Origin: Rhynchopus sp. YZ270_cl-10
Lineage: Eukaryota > Euglenozoa > Diplonemea > Diplonemida > Diplonemidae
Reading direction: 5' to 3'
NCBI GenBank assembly: GCA_964035575.1
Contig: OZ037859.1
Location: 1,240,001 to 1,304,000 of the forward strand
Length of the DNA stretch: 64,000 bases
Positions within the stretch are counted from its first letter, which is position 1. Every line of letters begins with the position of its first letter. The position numbers and the translations under genes were made by a program. The notes beneath the pieces are model-generated. The model was not told the origin of the DNA. It made no database searches and saw only the letters and a program-made list of their open reading frames with translations. Positions 12,201 to 21,523 of the stretch are shown one piece after another.

Positions 12201-12325
12201 ATGGAGTAGTGCAGGAGCATGATGGATGGGTTTTGGTATGGAAAAATATGGCACAAAAAAAAACCCCCTCTTACACACAGGTCGGATTAGGAGAGCCCTC
12301 AAGTCAGTTTCCTCTTGTTGTTTGA
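6223..12325 (+). CDS. Ankyrin-repeat polytopic membrane protein (three exons)
   Basis: Exons 6223-7317, 7521-7588 and 7834-12325 join in phase (0, then 2) to give about 1,884 residues. The first exon ends at GTATG and its apparent stop lies in the intron. Across the joins a coiled coil reads on smoothly (LQKMMLELLQKT then SEIQGRIAQLETRE), which is why the two large open frames are treated as one gene. Residues 1-365 are low-complexity, Pro/Ser/Glu-rich with a charged helix near 80-130. Ankyrin repeats span about 490-1130 (TPLHYAA and TPLHLCA motifs). Eleven or twelve hydrophobic segments follow (about 1180-1720), then a Ser/Gly-rich tail. The order resembles ankyrin-membrane channels and receptors of protists, but no TRP or kinase signature is seen, so its function is open. 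Confidence 0.75.
7590..7746 (-). other. Antisense coding-like patch inside intron 2 of the ankyrin gene
   Basis: On the minus strand this intron is open and reads as a highly charged helix (EVRRVRARRELRADMERRRC and onward). Codons such as CGT, GAA and AGA match genes in the window. The patch is preceded by AAAGCAG and followed by GTGAG, as an exon would be. It may be a nested antisense exon, an inverted gene fragment, or chance. No start codon or further exons were found. Confidence 0.3.
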
Positions 12326-12627
12326 AAAAAAAGCCCGTTTGTTGCCGGTTTCGGGGGAAAAATGTGGGTGTACGTCAATGTCGGGTTGTGTTTGGATTGC
12401 ATGATAAAAGGAGCAATGGAGCTACTTGGTCACTGCAGCACTCTTCTAAACCTTTCTTTTCATTAATTTCCTTTATTTTTAGTGTTCTGCGTCTGCAGAG
12501 GTTGTGCACGTACAACTTCATTCCTCCTTTTTCCCCTTTTCTTTGTTGCCCCCGTTCACACTACGGTATGGGCAAGCCATTAGGTTTCCTTTTTACATCT
12601 TCTGTTATTGGCCGCAGGGTACTTGTA

Positions 12628-12682
12628 CTTTCATCCGGATGTCTGGCATCGTATGTGGGTCAGTCGGATGCCTGCATCAATA
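12628..12682. repeat. Dispersed repeat family G
   Basis: A block containing TTTCATCCGGATG, GGCATCGTA and GGGTCAGTCGGA recurs at 32131-32203 and 48291-48350 in the same orientation. TCATCCGGATGG itself contains the palindrome TCCGGA. In the other two copies the block directly follows an A or C repeat, so the families sit together as modules. Confidence 0.65.
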
Positions 12683-12934
12683 GCTATTCCTTTCTTTCTT
12701 TGCCGCCGCTTACTTGCCGAAGCCCCTACCACCCACGTCCCCATCCTTTCCGAAGCGATTGGGAAGCCAAAAAAAAAAAACAAAGCAAAGCAAAAAATAA
12801 ATAGTGTCCGGGTCCATCGAGGCTCCGTACACTCGCACTCCACCCGTTTTTTTTTTCTTTTGTTTTTTCCGTTTTGTTACAAACACTTACACGTTCTGTT
12901 CAGGGCAGTCTTCCCCCTCTCCCCCCCCTTTTAT

Positions 12935-13020
12935 CTATACCTTTGAAATTCATTAGCCTTCGGGCGACCTTTGTGTACAGAACCCGTCCTCGGATAGGTG
13001 ATTGTCGAAACTACAAAAAA
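12935..13020. repeat. Dispersed repeat family H
   Basis: The segment with CTATACCTTTGAAATTCATT, CCTTCGGGCGA and GGTGATTGTCGA recurs at 32922-32999 with small differences. A short piece (AGGTGATTGTCGAAA) also occurs near 16061. Both main copies are intergenic. Confidence 0.65.
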
Positions 13021-13368
13021 AGAAGACAGTGCAGCTTGCACAGGTGGCAACTGCACTATTCCAACATTTTTTTCAAAAAAAAAAAAAACAATAGTGGAGC
13101 ACTGGGGTGGCTACACTAATACAACAAGTTTTCAAAAACAAAAAACCATCATTTCCCCATCAAGCTGTGCCATGCAAATGCCCCGCAGCAGGTATGAGAA
13201 GTGTCATGCTCCTTTCATAAGATTATGCCCCATCCAAAAGTATTTCTCATATCCCCTTTTTGTGGCTAAACAGAGGCTTCGACGCATCTTGCCATTTAAG
13301 TTGTCATATCCTGACGTGATACTCGTTTGTTATTACAGTTAAGACTCATTGGCGGACCCAGTGTCTTG

Positions 13369-13410
13369 AAGTGCCTGCGTCTGCCGATGAACGGTGAGGC
13401 GTTTGCACTT
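13369..13410. repeat. Dispersed hairpin repeat family B
   Basis: AAGTGC (13369-13374) pairs with GCACTT (13405-13410), with an inner CCG/CGG pairing; a pyrimidine tract follows. Related copies lie near 41745-41790, 42573-42620, 43545-43595, 48770-48810, 59240-59290 and 59550-59590. The copies near 43522 and 59520 are preceded by a second hairpin, ACTCCGGGGGTTCGATAACC and its complement. Confidence 0.65.
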
Positions 13411-13797
13411 CAACTTTTCTCTATAAGATGTACGTACCCGCAAGGCCATTCATCTCACAGAAAAATTTGAGGTCAGACCAATTTTTATGTGCGAACATTT
13501 TGTGACATCAACTCTATGACATCTCCCTCGCCACCCCAGTTGAGGGTAGCGGAAGACGTTCCATCTCTTGCTGCTTCCCGCTTGCGGAGGGTGGTGGGGT
13601 CCGTTCTTGGTCTTTTGTTCTGCAGGTGATGACACGAGAGACACATTCATCTTTTTAAAAATCTTCTTTTATTCACCCCATCAGACACTTCTGATCACCA
13701 TCGCTTTTCCAAGCAACGTGATACTTTTTTTGGGTCTGAACCCCCCTCATCCAGTGATGCAGAAAACTCAGGGTTCCAGCAAAACAAAAAAAAAATT

Positions 13798-13851
13798 ATA
13801 GTGGAGCACACTCTAGGGTGGCTACACTAATACAACCAAGTTTTCAAAAAA
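13798..13851. repeat. Dispersed hairpin repeat family E
   Basis: TAGTG pairs with CACTA around a variable middle, followed by the tail AATACAACCAAGTTTTCAAA. Close copies lie at 13091-13140 and 49219-49270, with decayed ones near 37762, 57716 and 58515. All are in spacers between genes. Confidence 0.65.
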
Positions 13852-14698
13852 AAAAAGAAGAAAAACACCTTGCATCACTGCTCTCCCTATGATGTGAAGC
13901 TAAGAGGAAAAAAAAAATGCTTCCGTTTTTGTTTTGTTACTCGCCCGTAGACGATTGTTTGCACTTACCAGCTTCCTTGAGGCCCATTTGATTTTTTTAT
14001 CTTTCATTTCAGGTTCCCAGTAAATATTGTATTTTTTTTTTGTTTTAATTAGAGTCTCTGCTTTTTCCCCATTTTAAGTGCCTCAATGTGAGGCTTGGGG
14101 TTTCATTTAACCAACCCTTTTTCTTCTTTATTTTTCTTTTTTTGAAGACGACTACGTGTCTTCCGCACTAAGTTGTCTTCCTTTGTTTCTTCCCTGTTGC
14201 TTCTCACTCCTCTTCCCCCAAAAAAATCTGTTCTGTTTTGCCAAAATAAATAACGCGGTATTAAAGAGGGCTAACAAATAACCCCCGCTATTCCCTCCCA
14301 GACAATCTTTGAAGAAAAAAAAATGCCCTCCTCTTTTTCCCTTTTACCTTCTTCTACTTCCCCCACTTAAGGCCTTCTAGCCTTAAGGTCTTCTTGTAGT
14401 GAGGCTTCAACAGGAATTAGTCGCTATCTTAACAAAGAAGCGCACCTACCTCTCAACTTACAAAGTACTACAATGAAATGCAATACAAAACAAACAGAGT
14501 AGCTAAAACAAAAACAAAAACAACAAAGTTGAAACAAACTTTTTCAATTCCCCCACTTAAGGCCTGCAGCATGGATTTTCCCTTTTTTTCTTCTTCCTTC
14601 CCTAAAACACCCACCTTTGCAGCACAAATTACACCAATTTTTTAGAGCTTTTTTAATCTCAGATTTCCTCTTTTTCTTCTCAATGAGGTTATAAGAAA

Positions 14699-15925
14699 AT
14701 GGTTTACAATGAATGTGATTTCTTTTCGTGCTCAACAGGGTTTAGCTGTGTTGACGCCAACCTCTCCGATGCATCCTTAGGCGATTTTATTTGCAGCTGC
14801 CCTGACCGGGATGACGGACGAACACCTGTATCAGAAGTCGGTGGGAACCCTTCGAACTGTTCACTCCCTCCCATCGAATCCCCAAGCTCACCCGACACTA
14901 GCCTTGGTGCAGGCATCATTGTACTTATTGTTATCATTGTTCTTCTTTGTCTAATCATGCTTGGAGTGATCTATTACTATTATCAAAGGCAATGGTCAAA
15001 GAAAGGAAAGCACTATGCAGATAACAGTATGTGGGCTGGAGAAAACCAAATAAATGACCCACTAAATGACCCGCAAGACAACGCATTAAACGCTTCGCAT
15101 AACGATTCATTACTAAAAATCGTGACAGTTACTAGAAAAACAGAAAAGGAAAAGCCAGGGATAACCGTAGATGATGACTGCGTTGTGACGAATGTAAGAG
15201 AGGACTCTCCGTACGGTAGAGCTGACGTTACTAAAGGGATGAAGATTCTTGAGATCAACGGGAGGTTGGTGAGAACAAAGCGCGATGTGGGGGCGGCGAT
15301 GAAAAACAAAAATTTTTTTAGCGTCAAACTCTCTCTTCAACACGCGGACGACGGAGTACCAAGACATGTCAACACCGATCCTGCTTCGGTTTCTATGCCT
15401 CACATTGAACACACCCCAAGCGCAACGTCATCCATGCTACACGACCATATCAACCCTGCAGCTTCCTTGGGTGTCGGCACCACAGCGTTCGAATCGCTTG
15501 CAAAAGAACGCGACGCTCTTGCCAAACAGCTCAGCTCTCTCAGCGCCCGCCTCCATCCAGACTCATGCACCTTCTGCGAAGGATCCGAAACATTTGGCAA
15601 CGGAAGCCCTGCTCGCCTAGGGGACAGCACCGCGGCAGGATGCCTCCCTCTAGCCATGGTCCAGGCGGGATGGGATTCATCGCTAAACGACGAAGAGAAA
15701 CGGCTGAGGAAAGTTGCCTCAGATTTGAAGAGTGGAGGTGGAGGGGGTGGAGGCGGAGGAGGTGACCTCAGTCCGACTGGGGGAGGGGTAGGGGGAGGGC
15801 TCCTCTCAAGTGCTTCTGTGTCATCGCCGATGCCAAATGTACGAACCGCAGATCTGCTTTCGTCTCAACTAAATTCGTTTGCTGCGGATTCAAAGCTAGG
15901 GCATGCTTCAGTGGCGTCGTTGTAA
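14699..15925 (+). CDS. EGF-like, single-pass membrane protein with cytoplasmic PDZ domain
   Basis: 408 residues from the ATG at 14699. Residues 6-53 hold six cysteines spaced like an EGF module. A strong membrane segment follows at about 70-95 (GIIVLIVIIVLLCLIMLGVI), then a PDZ-like domain at about 140-215 (start of domain PGITVDDDCVVTNV, then a KGMKILEING strand), a short coil near 265 and a Gly-rich tail. The order fits a type I membrane protein with extracellular EGF part and cytoplasmic PDZ. There is no signal peptide, and TTTCTTTTCGTGCTCAACAG at 14720-14739 is an excellent 3' splice site, so the true 5' end (signal peptide and perhaps more EGF modules) may lie in unfound upstream exons. 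Confidence 0.65.
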   Translation: MVYNECDFFSCSTGFSCVDANLSDASLGDFICSCPDRDDGRTPVSEVGGNPSNCSLPPIESPSSPDTSLGAGIIVLIVIIVLLCLIMLGVIYYYYQRQWSKKGKHYADNSMWAGENQINDPLNDPQDNALNASHNDSLLKIVTVTRKTEKEKPGITVDDDCVVTNVREDSPYGRADVTKGMKILEINGRLVRTKRDVGAAMKNKNFFSVKLSLQHADDGVPRHVNTDPASVSMPHIEHTPSATSSMLHDHINPAASLGVGTTAFESLAKERDALAKQLSSLSARLHPDSCTFCEGSETFGNGSPARLGDSTAAGCLPLAMVQAGWDSSLNDEEKRLRKVASDLKSGGGGGGGGGGDLSPTGGGVGGGLLSSASVSSPMPNVRTADLLSSQLNSFAADSKLGHASVASL

Positions 15926-16384
15926 AAATGGGGGATTTTTTATAAATGCTGTATTGAGTAGTAGAGATTTTTTTACCCAGTTGAGGTAAAGATGATTGTT
16001 GACACAATAAAAAAAAATAGGGGATATGAGGAGTGAGTTATCCATGGTAGGGGGTGCTCAAGAGGTGATTGTCGAAAATGAACATCATATGATTTCTGTG
16101 GTGTTGGAACCAACATAGAGCTTTTGTGAGGAGAAGAAAGCAAAATAGTATGGGGTGGTTGGGGGGGAAAACTGTGTATGTCTAGTAGAGTGAGTGATAT
16201 TTTTTGTAAAAAAAAAAACGGTTTCTCCAAATTTAATCTTTTTCCATTTCTACGAGAGGGTTTTTGTGTTTTGACACACACTTTCTCTTTGTGTACTATC
16301 GGTAAGAGCAGAGAATGCCTGCACCCAACCCCACCACAGCCCCTCACCACACAGGACAGTGGGGTGGTCTGCACCCCAGGCACC
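15926..16384. other. Short intergenic region
   Basis: No gene or clear repeat apart from a fragment of family H near 16061. A CCCCAG ends five bases before the next ATG. Confidence 0.5.
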
Positions 16385-17155
16385 ATGCGTGGCTCTATGA
16401 TGGCGTGCGTGGGTGCGTGCCTAGGGTTTCTATTAGGGCATTCCTTCGGTGGTGGCATGACCATGTGCCCAAAGGAGATGCAAGACCTGCGTACCTGCCG
16501 TGAGGCATTGGCGAAGTGCGAGAAGGAGGATGATATACAGCTTTCGGTATGTTGCTTCCCCCCTTTCCCCCCTTTTTTTCATTCTTTCTGTCTCAAAAAG
16601 ACAGTGGAGATTGCACGACTGTGGCAACACAACCGAGGCAACTACACCACAACAATTTATCAAAAAAAAATCATTCAGACACGAGGAGTGTATGCCTTTA
16701 GTGCTGAGGATATTGATGGTGCTGAGGTGAAGCTTTCGTCTTTGGTGGGGAAGGTGTTGTTGGTGACGAATGTTGCGTCTGAATGAGGGTACACTGACGC
16801 CATGTACAAAACGTACGTGGCGTTGATGGAGAAGCACGCCAACCTTATGGTGATTGCCTTTCCGTGCAACCAGTTTGGCAAGCAGGAGCCGGGCAGTCCT
16901 GCAGCAATTAAACGCTTTGCAGAGGACCGCTACGGCTTCAAAGGGCTTCTCATGAATAAGATTGATGTCAACGGCCCTGATGCACACCCCCTGTGGAGGT
17001 ACATGACCCACCTCTTGCCCCTAAAAGGCAAGGAGGCGGTTCAATGGAACTTCGAAAAGTTTTTGATAGACACCCATGGTGACGTCGTCCACCGCTTCTC
17101 CGCAGGAAGCAAGATGGAGGAGCTCGAAAAACAGATTCATAAATTGGAAAACTAG
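16385..17155 (+). CDS. Glutathione peroxidase, selenoprotein with in-frame TGA, N-terminal membrane anchor
   Basis: Exons 16385-16546 and 16679-17155, joined in phase 0, give 212 residues. The frame contains TGA at 16784-16786 (residue 90) exactly where the catalytic residue of the family lies: NVAS-E-U-GYT. Downstream, the same frame goes on with the other family motifs: AFPCNQFGKQEPG (catalytic Gln), KIDVNGPDAHPLW and WNFEKFLID (catalytic Trp and Asn). In this family the site is selenocysteine or cysteine, so TGA is read as selenocysteine. The enzyme reduces peroxides with thiol donors. Residues 7-25 are a hydrophobic anchor (GACLGFLLGHSFGGG) followed by a short Cys-containing stem, suggesting a secretory-pathway membrane location. 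The intron is 132 bases and contains a family F repeat. I could not identify a convincing SECIS element in the next 800 bases. Confidence 0.85.
16611..16663. repeat. Dispersed repeat family F, intronic copy
   Basis: The block TGTGGCAACACAACCGAGGC plus AACTACAC and ACAACAATTTATC occurs here inside the glutathione peroxidase intron, 15 bases before its 3' splice site. It recurs at 53295-53348 inside an intron of the ubiquitin-like gene and at 47932-47986 in a spacer. The latter two are identical over more than 50 bases. Confidence 0.8.
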
Positions 17156-18422
17156 GGGGAGTGGGGAGGGAGGAGGGAGGAGGAGGGACAACACGAAGTG
17201 TCAAACCACTTTACAGTAGGCGCTGAAACGCTGTGTTGTCCTTTGTTTTGAAAAATGGATGTAAGGACAGCATGGTTCAGTCCGCCTGGGGCGCACATTG
17301 TTGCGAGAGAGATTTGTGTTTCAAATACAACTTTTCTCGTTTTTGCGCAAAATCTGCTTTTTCTGGATAAAACATATTGCAACCAAAGCTAAGCACAGAG
17401 GTGACTTAGAATTCGGTTTTATTTCTGCAAAAAAAAAAAATTCTTGCTAATCCAGGGTGTGGAGTCTATTCGCATAAAGCACATTTACGCTTTCAACTTC
17501 ACTTTTCCTTCTTTTGTTTACAATATCCTTTTGTGTGACGTGAACTATAAGAGCTCCGTCATTATTATTTTTTTGGGACGTTCTTTGGTGCCGTTCTCTT
17601 TTGAATCACGGTACCTCTTTTTTAAAAAATGCTTGAACACCCCCAATAAAATTTCCTCCTAAAGCAATAGTGCTAATGTTTGAGTATCTTGCAATAATAC
17701 GCTTGACGTGCATGGCTTGAACATATCTTCTCGTGTTCGCGAGAAGGGCATACGTTGTGACCAAAAGCCCCCCCGTCCTTTTCAGGAAAAAGGAACCAAA
17801 GGGCAGGAAAGGAGGATGGCGGTCCCACCGATATAAGGATTCATAAAATAAAGTGAAAGAAAAAAGAAGTATTGAGAGATTCTGAGTGTTCTAGCGCGAT
17901 GTACTCCCCTCCTTATTATTTTTTTTGTCACATTGTTGGGAACATTTTTGTTGATTCCTCACCATTTTCTATCGATTTATTGATTGCATATGATGAAAAC
18001 ACATTGTTGTGACCCACCTCACATTGAATATCCTAACGTTAACAAAAAAAACGGCATTTTTTTTTTGAAAATATTCTCTTCCCCCCTCAAACCACTTGAT
18101 TCACCCTTCAGCTTTAGTGGCATATCAGATGTAAACCACGAAATGGATTGTAGGACTGCATGGTTGAGGTCCACCCTGGTACACCTAGTCATTGTACCAA
18201 GGAACACTGTCGTATTTCAAATCAAATTAGTTTTGCTGTACACCTTTTGTAAACTACCCAAATACCCCCTCCCAATCCAGAACATTACACTGTGGGGGGT
18301 TTTTTTTAACCACTTTTTTAACCCTTTTTTTAACCTTTTCTCGTTTCCCCACATTTTCTTTTGGTGGTCTTTTTTTGTCAGTCTCAGAGACATCCCTTTT
18401 ACACCACTTTTCACTTTAAAAA
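17156..18422. other. Intergenic region and 3' UTR of the selenoprotein gene
   Basis: No gene seen. GGACAACAC at 17188-17196 pairs with GTGTTGTCC about 34 bases downstream and encloses two small hairpins; it lacks the TGA/GA quartet expected of a SECIS core. Degenerate and good copies of repeat family A lie near 17251-17335 and 18115-18240. A T-run ends in AG at 18380-18381, 41 bases before the next start. Confidence 0.5.
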
Positions 18423-21400
18423 ATGTCATATTTGCATTTAAAACTGCAGTACCTCTTCATTGGGGCGGTGTTGGGGTTTATTGTGGGGCATGGAATGGGG
18501 GGTGGGTTGTTAAACAGCGCGTCGGAGAAACGACAGCTGCGTGAAATGGTGAGAACGATGAGGGAGAATGAACGTCTCGGGAAGGACGAAGTGGCGCATC
18601 TTAAACACGAAATTGATGATAGACGTGAAAAACACAATGACCTCCAAGCACAGCACGACGTTCTCCACGAACAACTTGAAGAGGAAAACGGACAGCGCAT
18701 TGCACACGAATCTGCCCTACACAATGCAATCCACATGCAAAAAGTACAAAAAGAACTTGAAGAAAAAGACGACCCATCTGACGCAGAATCGTCCTCTTTC
18801 TCCTCTTCTGAGAACTCTGAATCCTCCGAATCGTCAAAAGACACTTCTTTTGAAAGCTCATCCGAAAGCTCCGATGAAGAAGCCTCAGAAGAAGAAGAAA
18901 AACCGAAGCACAAAAGAAATCAAAATGACGACATCACCCCCGATGACTATGAAGTAAATGGCCTTGAGCTTCCAAAACTTCGTGCACAAAACAACGTTGT
19001 TATTGTGATTCCTGTGAATATGGGGTATATCCAGTTTGCTTTAAACCTGATTTGCTCTTTGCGGCGACTGAAGATATCGAACTATGTGTTGCTCGCAATG
19101 GATAAGGGTGTTCTGTCTGAGCTACGCAAACGCAAGCTGCCAGTCTACGTGGACCCGGATCTCCCCTTTGTCACAGCCAAATCTGCGGAGTGGGCGGAAG
19201 CGAACTTCCACAAGCTTGTCTGCACAAAGCTCGTCCCCGTCACCAACCTTCTCAAAAGCGGTATCAATGTGCTCCTCACCGATGCTGACATAGTCTGGCG
19301 GCGCGACCCCTTCCCCTTCGTCCGCGACGAGCTCTCTCTCACATACTCCATTGGGAGCTGTCATAAGGTGTGTTATTTTGGTGTATTTTGAGAGATGTTT
19401 GCATAAGTTCATATGGGTCTGTCCATAAATACCCCCGGGCAGATCTTAACTTCTAAGCTTTCTAACATCCTAGTAATTAGTATTCTGTTATTTTATAAGA
19501 TTTTTTTTTAAAATGAACTCAGAGTTAAGTTCTGAGTTCATTAAAACAAAAATCGGTGAAAAATTCCGAGTATATATTTAGTGAGGTAAGAGAAAGTGTG
19601 GTAGCAGCCACCTTAGAAATTATTTGCTAAGGATTTACAGACTCTTCAGGTGCCCTGTTAAAAAGTGGTATTTTTGTGGTAAACGCCAGATGGTCAAAAG
19701 AGTGATTTGACCATATTCTCCAGGTATAACTGGTACTCAAAAAGTCCATTAACGAAGGAATCTTGCACTTTTGACCACCACACATTACATGTGTTTTTTT
19801 TCATTATTTGCTAAGGATTTACCTGTAAATCCTTGGCAAATAATTTCTAAGGTGGCTGCTACCACACTTTCTCTTACCTCACTAAATATATACTCGGAAT
19901 TTTTCACCGATTTTTGTTTTAATGAACTCAGAAACTTATCTCTGAGTTCATTAAAAAAAAAAAATCTTATAAAAATAACAGAATACTAATTACTAGGATG
20001 TTAGAAAGCTTAGAAGTTAAGATCTGCCCGGGGGTATTTATGGACAGAGCCATATGACAAATTTTTCTTTTTTGTATCTTGAGGGGACCTAAAGCGAACC
20101 CTTTCAGGTTTTGTACTAAACAACTGCGCCTTATCAATGACGTCCAGTACACATTTATTTGTAAGGAGTCCACCTAACCCATATCAATAAGTAGCCACTC
20201 CCTCAATATGGCTGGTAGTGTTGAAATAGAGGGGGAAAAAAGCTGTAGATTTGTCTGTCCTCCAATTCCTGGTCTTGTGTGGTGCACAACCTTTTTTTTT
20301 TCCAGGCACTCCCAGTAGCTCAACGCTGATATTCTCTGCGGCTTTGGGTTCAGAGAGTTGCCAAGAAACCCAAATCCATAATTCTTCGTTTGTCTTACGC
20401 TCCATATTTATTTGCGTATTTTTATCCTCCTCGCTTTGCAGTTTCGCAGAAGGAAACGGTGCTACATTCGGTGAGGAGCCTCTCGTTGTCTCCCGTTTTC
20501 TTTTTTCCCCCCGACCCTTTCCCCCTTCCGAGGAGACCCTTGTGTCCCTCGAGAGGGAGTCCCACTCCCCCTCCCTCTTCCCTATCACTACGTACCATGG
20601 CCTCGCCCATTCCCGAGGTGGACTCCAGCTCGTCCCACAGTCTCCGCTTGCACACATTGTGCTCGAGCCTGTGGATCTGTTGATCCAATTCCCGGACGCA
20701 CACCTCTGCACACATGCCCCGACCCACCTAGGCACTCCCAGTAGCTCAACGTTGATATTCTCTGCGGCTTTGGGTTCAGAGAGTTGCCAAGAAACAGACA
20801 CCACCCCCTCCCCTGCGACGCTCCATTAGCTCTATTTACCTCTATGTATAGTTCGTGACCTTACTCACTCTAAATTAGTTATCAAACCACACACCATAAG
20901 GGCTATGTTCTGCGCAAGAATTGGCCTGACAAGGCATCCGCATAACCACTACCACTACCCTTTCCCCGCAGAGCCTGGCCGACAACCTGGACCTCTCGAA
21001 GGAAAAGATCGCGAAGCTCAATACCGGGTTCTACTTCGCCCACGCCAAGCAGGAGGTCATCCAGCTGTTCGAACGTGCCTACAAAATATGCAAGACTGGG
21101 TCCTTAACAGGCGACCAGCCTGCAATAAACTCCGCGATTCATCAGGTATTGCACACCCCCATCTTCCCCTTTTAAACCATTCAAGCCAAGGCAGACCGAG
21201 TCATTCAGGATCGGCTCCTGAGCATGCAAGCTTTTAGCTTTATTTCACTATTATTTCACACCCAACAGGACATGACCTCTGGCAAGGTGCCTTACACATA
21301 CGGCTTCTTCGACGGCTGTCTCTTCGCAAATGGCTGTGTCTACTTCAAACGGCTCTGTGGCAACACCACTGCCTACGACCCCGTCATCGTCCACGCCAAC

Positions 21401-21523
21401 TTCGTCGTTGGACGCCGGAAAAAGATTAAATCGCTCCGCAAAAACGGCCTCTGGGACCTGACCTGCCACCCTCACCCGGAGGAGTACGCACTCCCCGAAA
21501 AGGAGAAGGAAAAGAAGAAGTGA
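18423..21523 (+). CDS. Type II membrane nucleotide-sugar glycosyltransferase, GT77-like
   Basis: Exons 18423-19367, 20972-21145 and 21269-21523 join in phase 0 to give 457 residues. Residues 8-29 are a signal anchor (FIGAVLGFIVGHGMGGG), followed by a coiled stem and an acidic Ser-rich stretch (about 115-165). The catalytic domain begins near 190 and shows the metal-binding DAD at 287-289 (TDADIVWRRDPFPF). After the first intron come NTGFYFA and GDQPAIN, and in the last exon GKVPYTYGFFDGCLFANG and VIVHANFVVG, all typical of the nucleotide-diphospho-sugar transferase family that contains GT77 enzymes. It likely adds a sugar to glycoproteins or glycans in the Golgi; sugar and acceptor cannot be told. 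Intron 1 is 1,604 bases, far longer than others here, and carries a foldback element and antisense coding-like sequence. Intron 2 is 123 bases. Confidence 0.85.
19416..20050. mobile_element. Foldback (long-TIR) DNA transposon derivative in the glycosyltransferase intron
   Basis: Inverted arms of about 225 bases (19416-19641 and about 19823-20050) are nearly identical reverse complements, around a 180-base spacer. CATATG flanks both ends (19410-19415 and 20051-20056); because CATATG is its own complement, the target duplication may be TA or CATATG. Outermost bases read GGTCTGTCCATAAATACCCC. No transposase is encoded, so it is non-autonomous. A TA target would fit the Tc1/mariner group; this is not proven. 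It appears to be spliced out with the intron. Confidence 0.8.
20304..20795. repeat. 66-bp direct repeat pair flanking antisense exon-like sequence
   Basis: Copies at 20304-20369 and 20730-20795 differ at one base. On the minus strand both read SWQLSEPKAAENI then VELLGVP, within a 206-codon open frame (20184-20804). Between them lies the antisense exon-like block at 20596-20705. The near-identity suggests a recent duplication or an element with repeated ends. Confidence 0.7.
20596..20705 (-). other. Antisense exon-like block in glycosyltransferase intron 1
   Basis: On the minus strand this 110-base block is preceded by GTGTGCAG and followed by GTACGT, and encodes a convincing helix (start VCVRELDQQIHRLEHNVCKR, then a LWDEL stretch). 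Base composition resembles genes rather than the surrounding intron. It could be an exon of a nested minus-strand gene or a captured, inverted gene fragment. I do not recognise the protein. Confidence 0.4.

Larger units (their letters stand above)
12326..14698. other. Repeat-rich intergenic region
   Basis: No gene is supported. The region holds repeats of families G (12628-12682), H (12935-13020), F-like (about 13028-13085), E (13091-13140 and 13798-13851), B (13369-13410) and a C-like fragment near 14085. A TTAAGGC inverted repeat lies near 14367-14386, and the word CCCCCACTTAAGGCCT occurs twice (about 14361 and 14550). Upstream exons of the next gene may be hidden here but I could not identify them. 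Confidence 0.55.

Noticed and set aside
12226-12804. 192-codon + strand frame after the ankyrin gene
   Set aside because: It runs through T-runs and repeat G and has no coding composition.
17188-17240. SECIS element for the peroxidase
   Set aside because: The outer stem is good, but the interior forms two small hairpins and lacks the TGA/GA core and the apical AA, so I do not call it.
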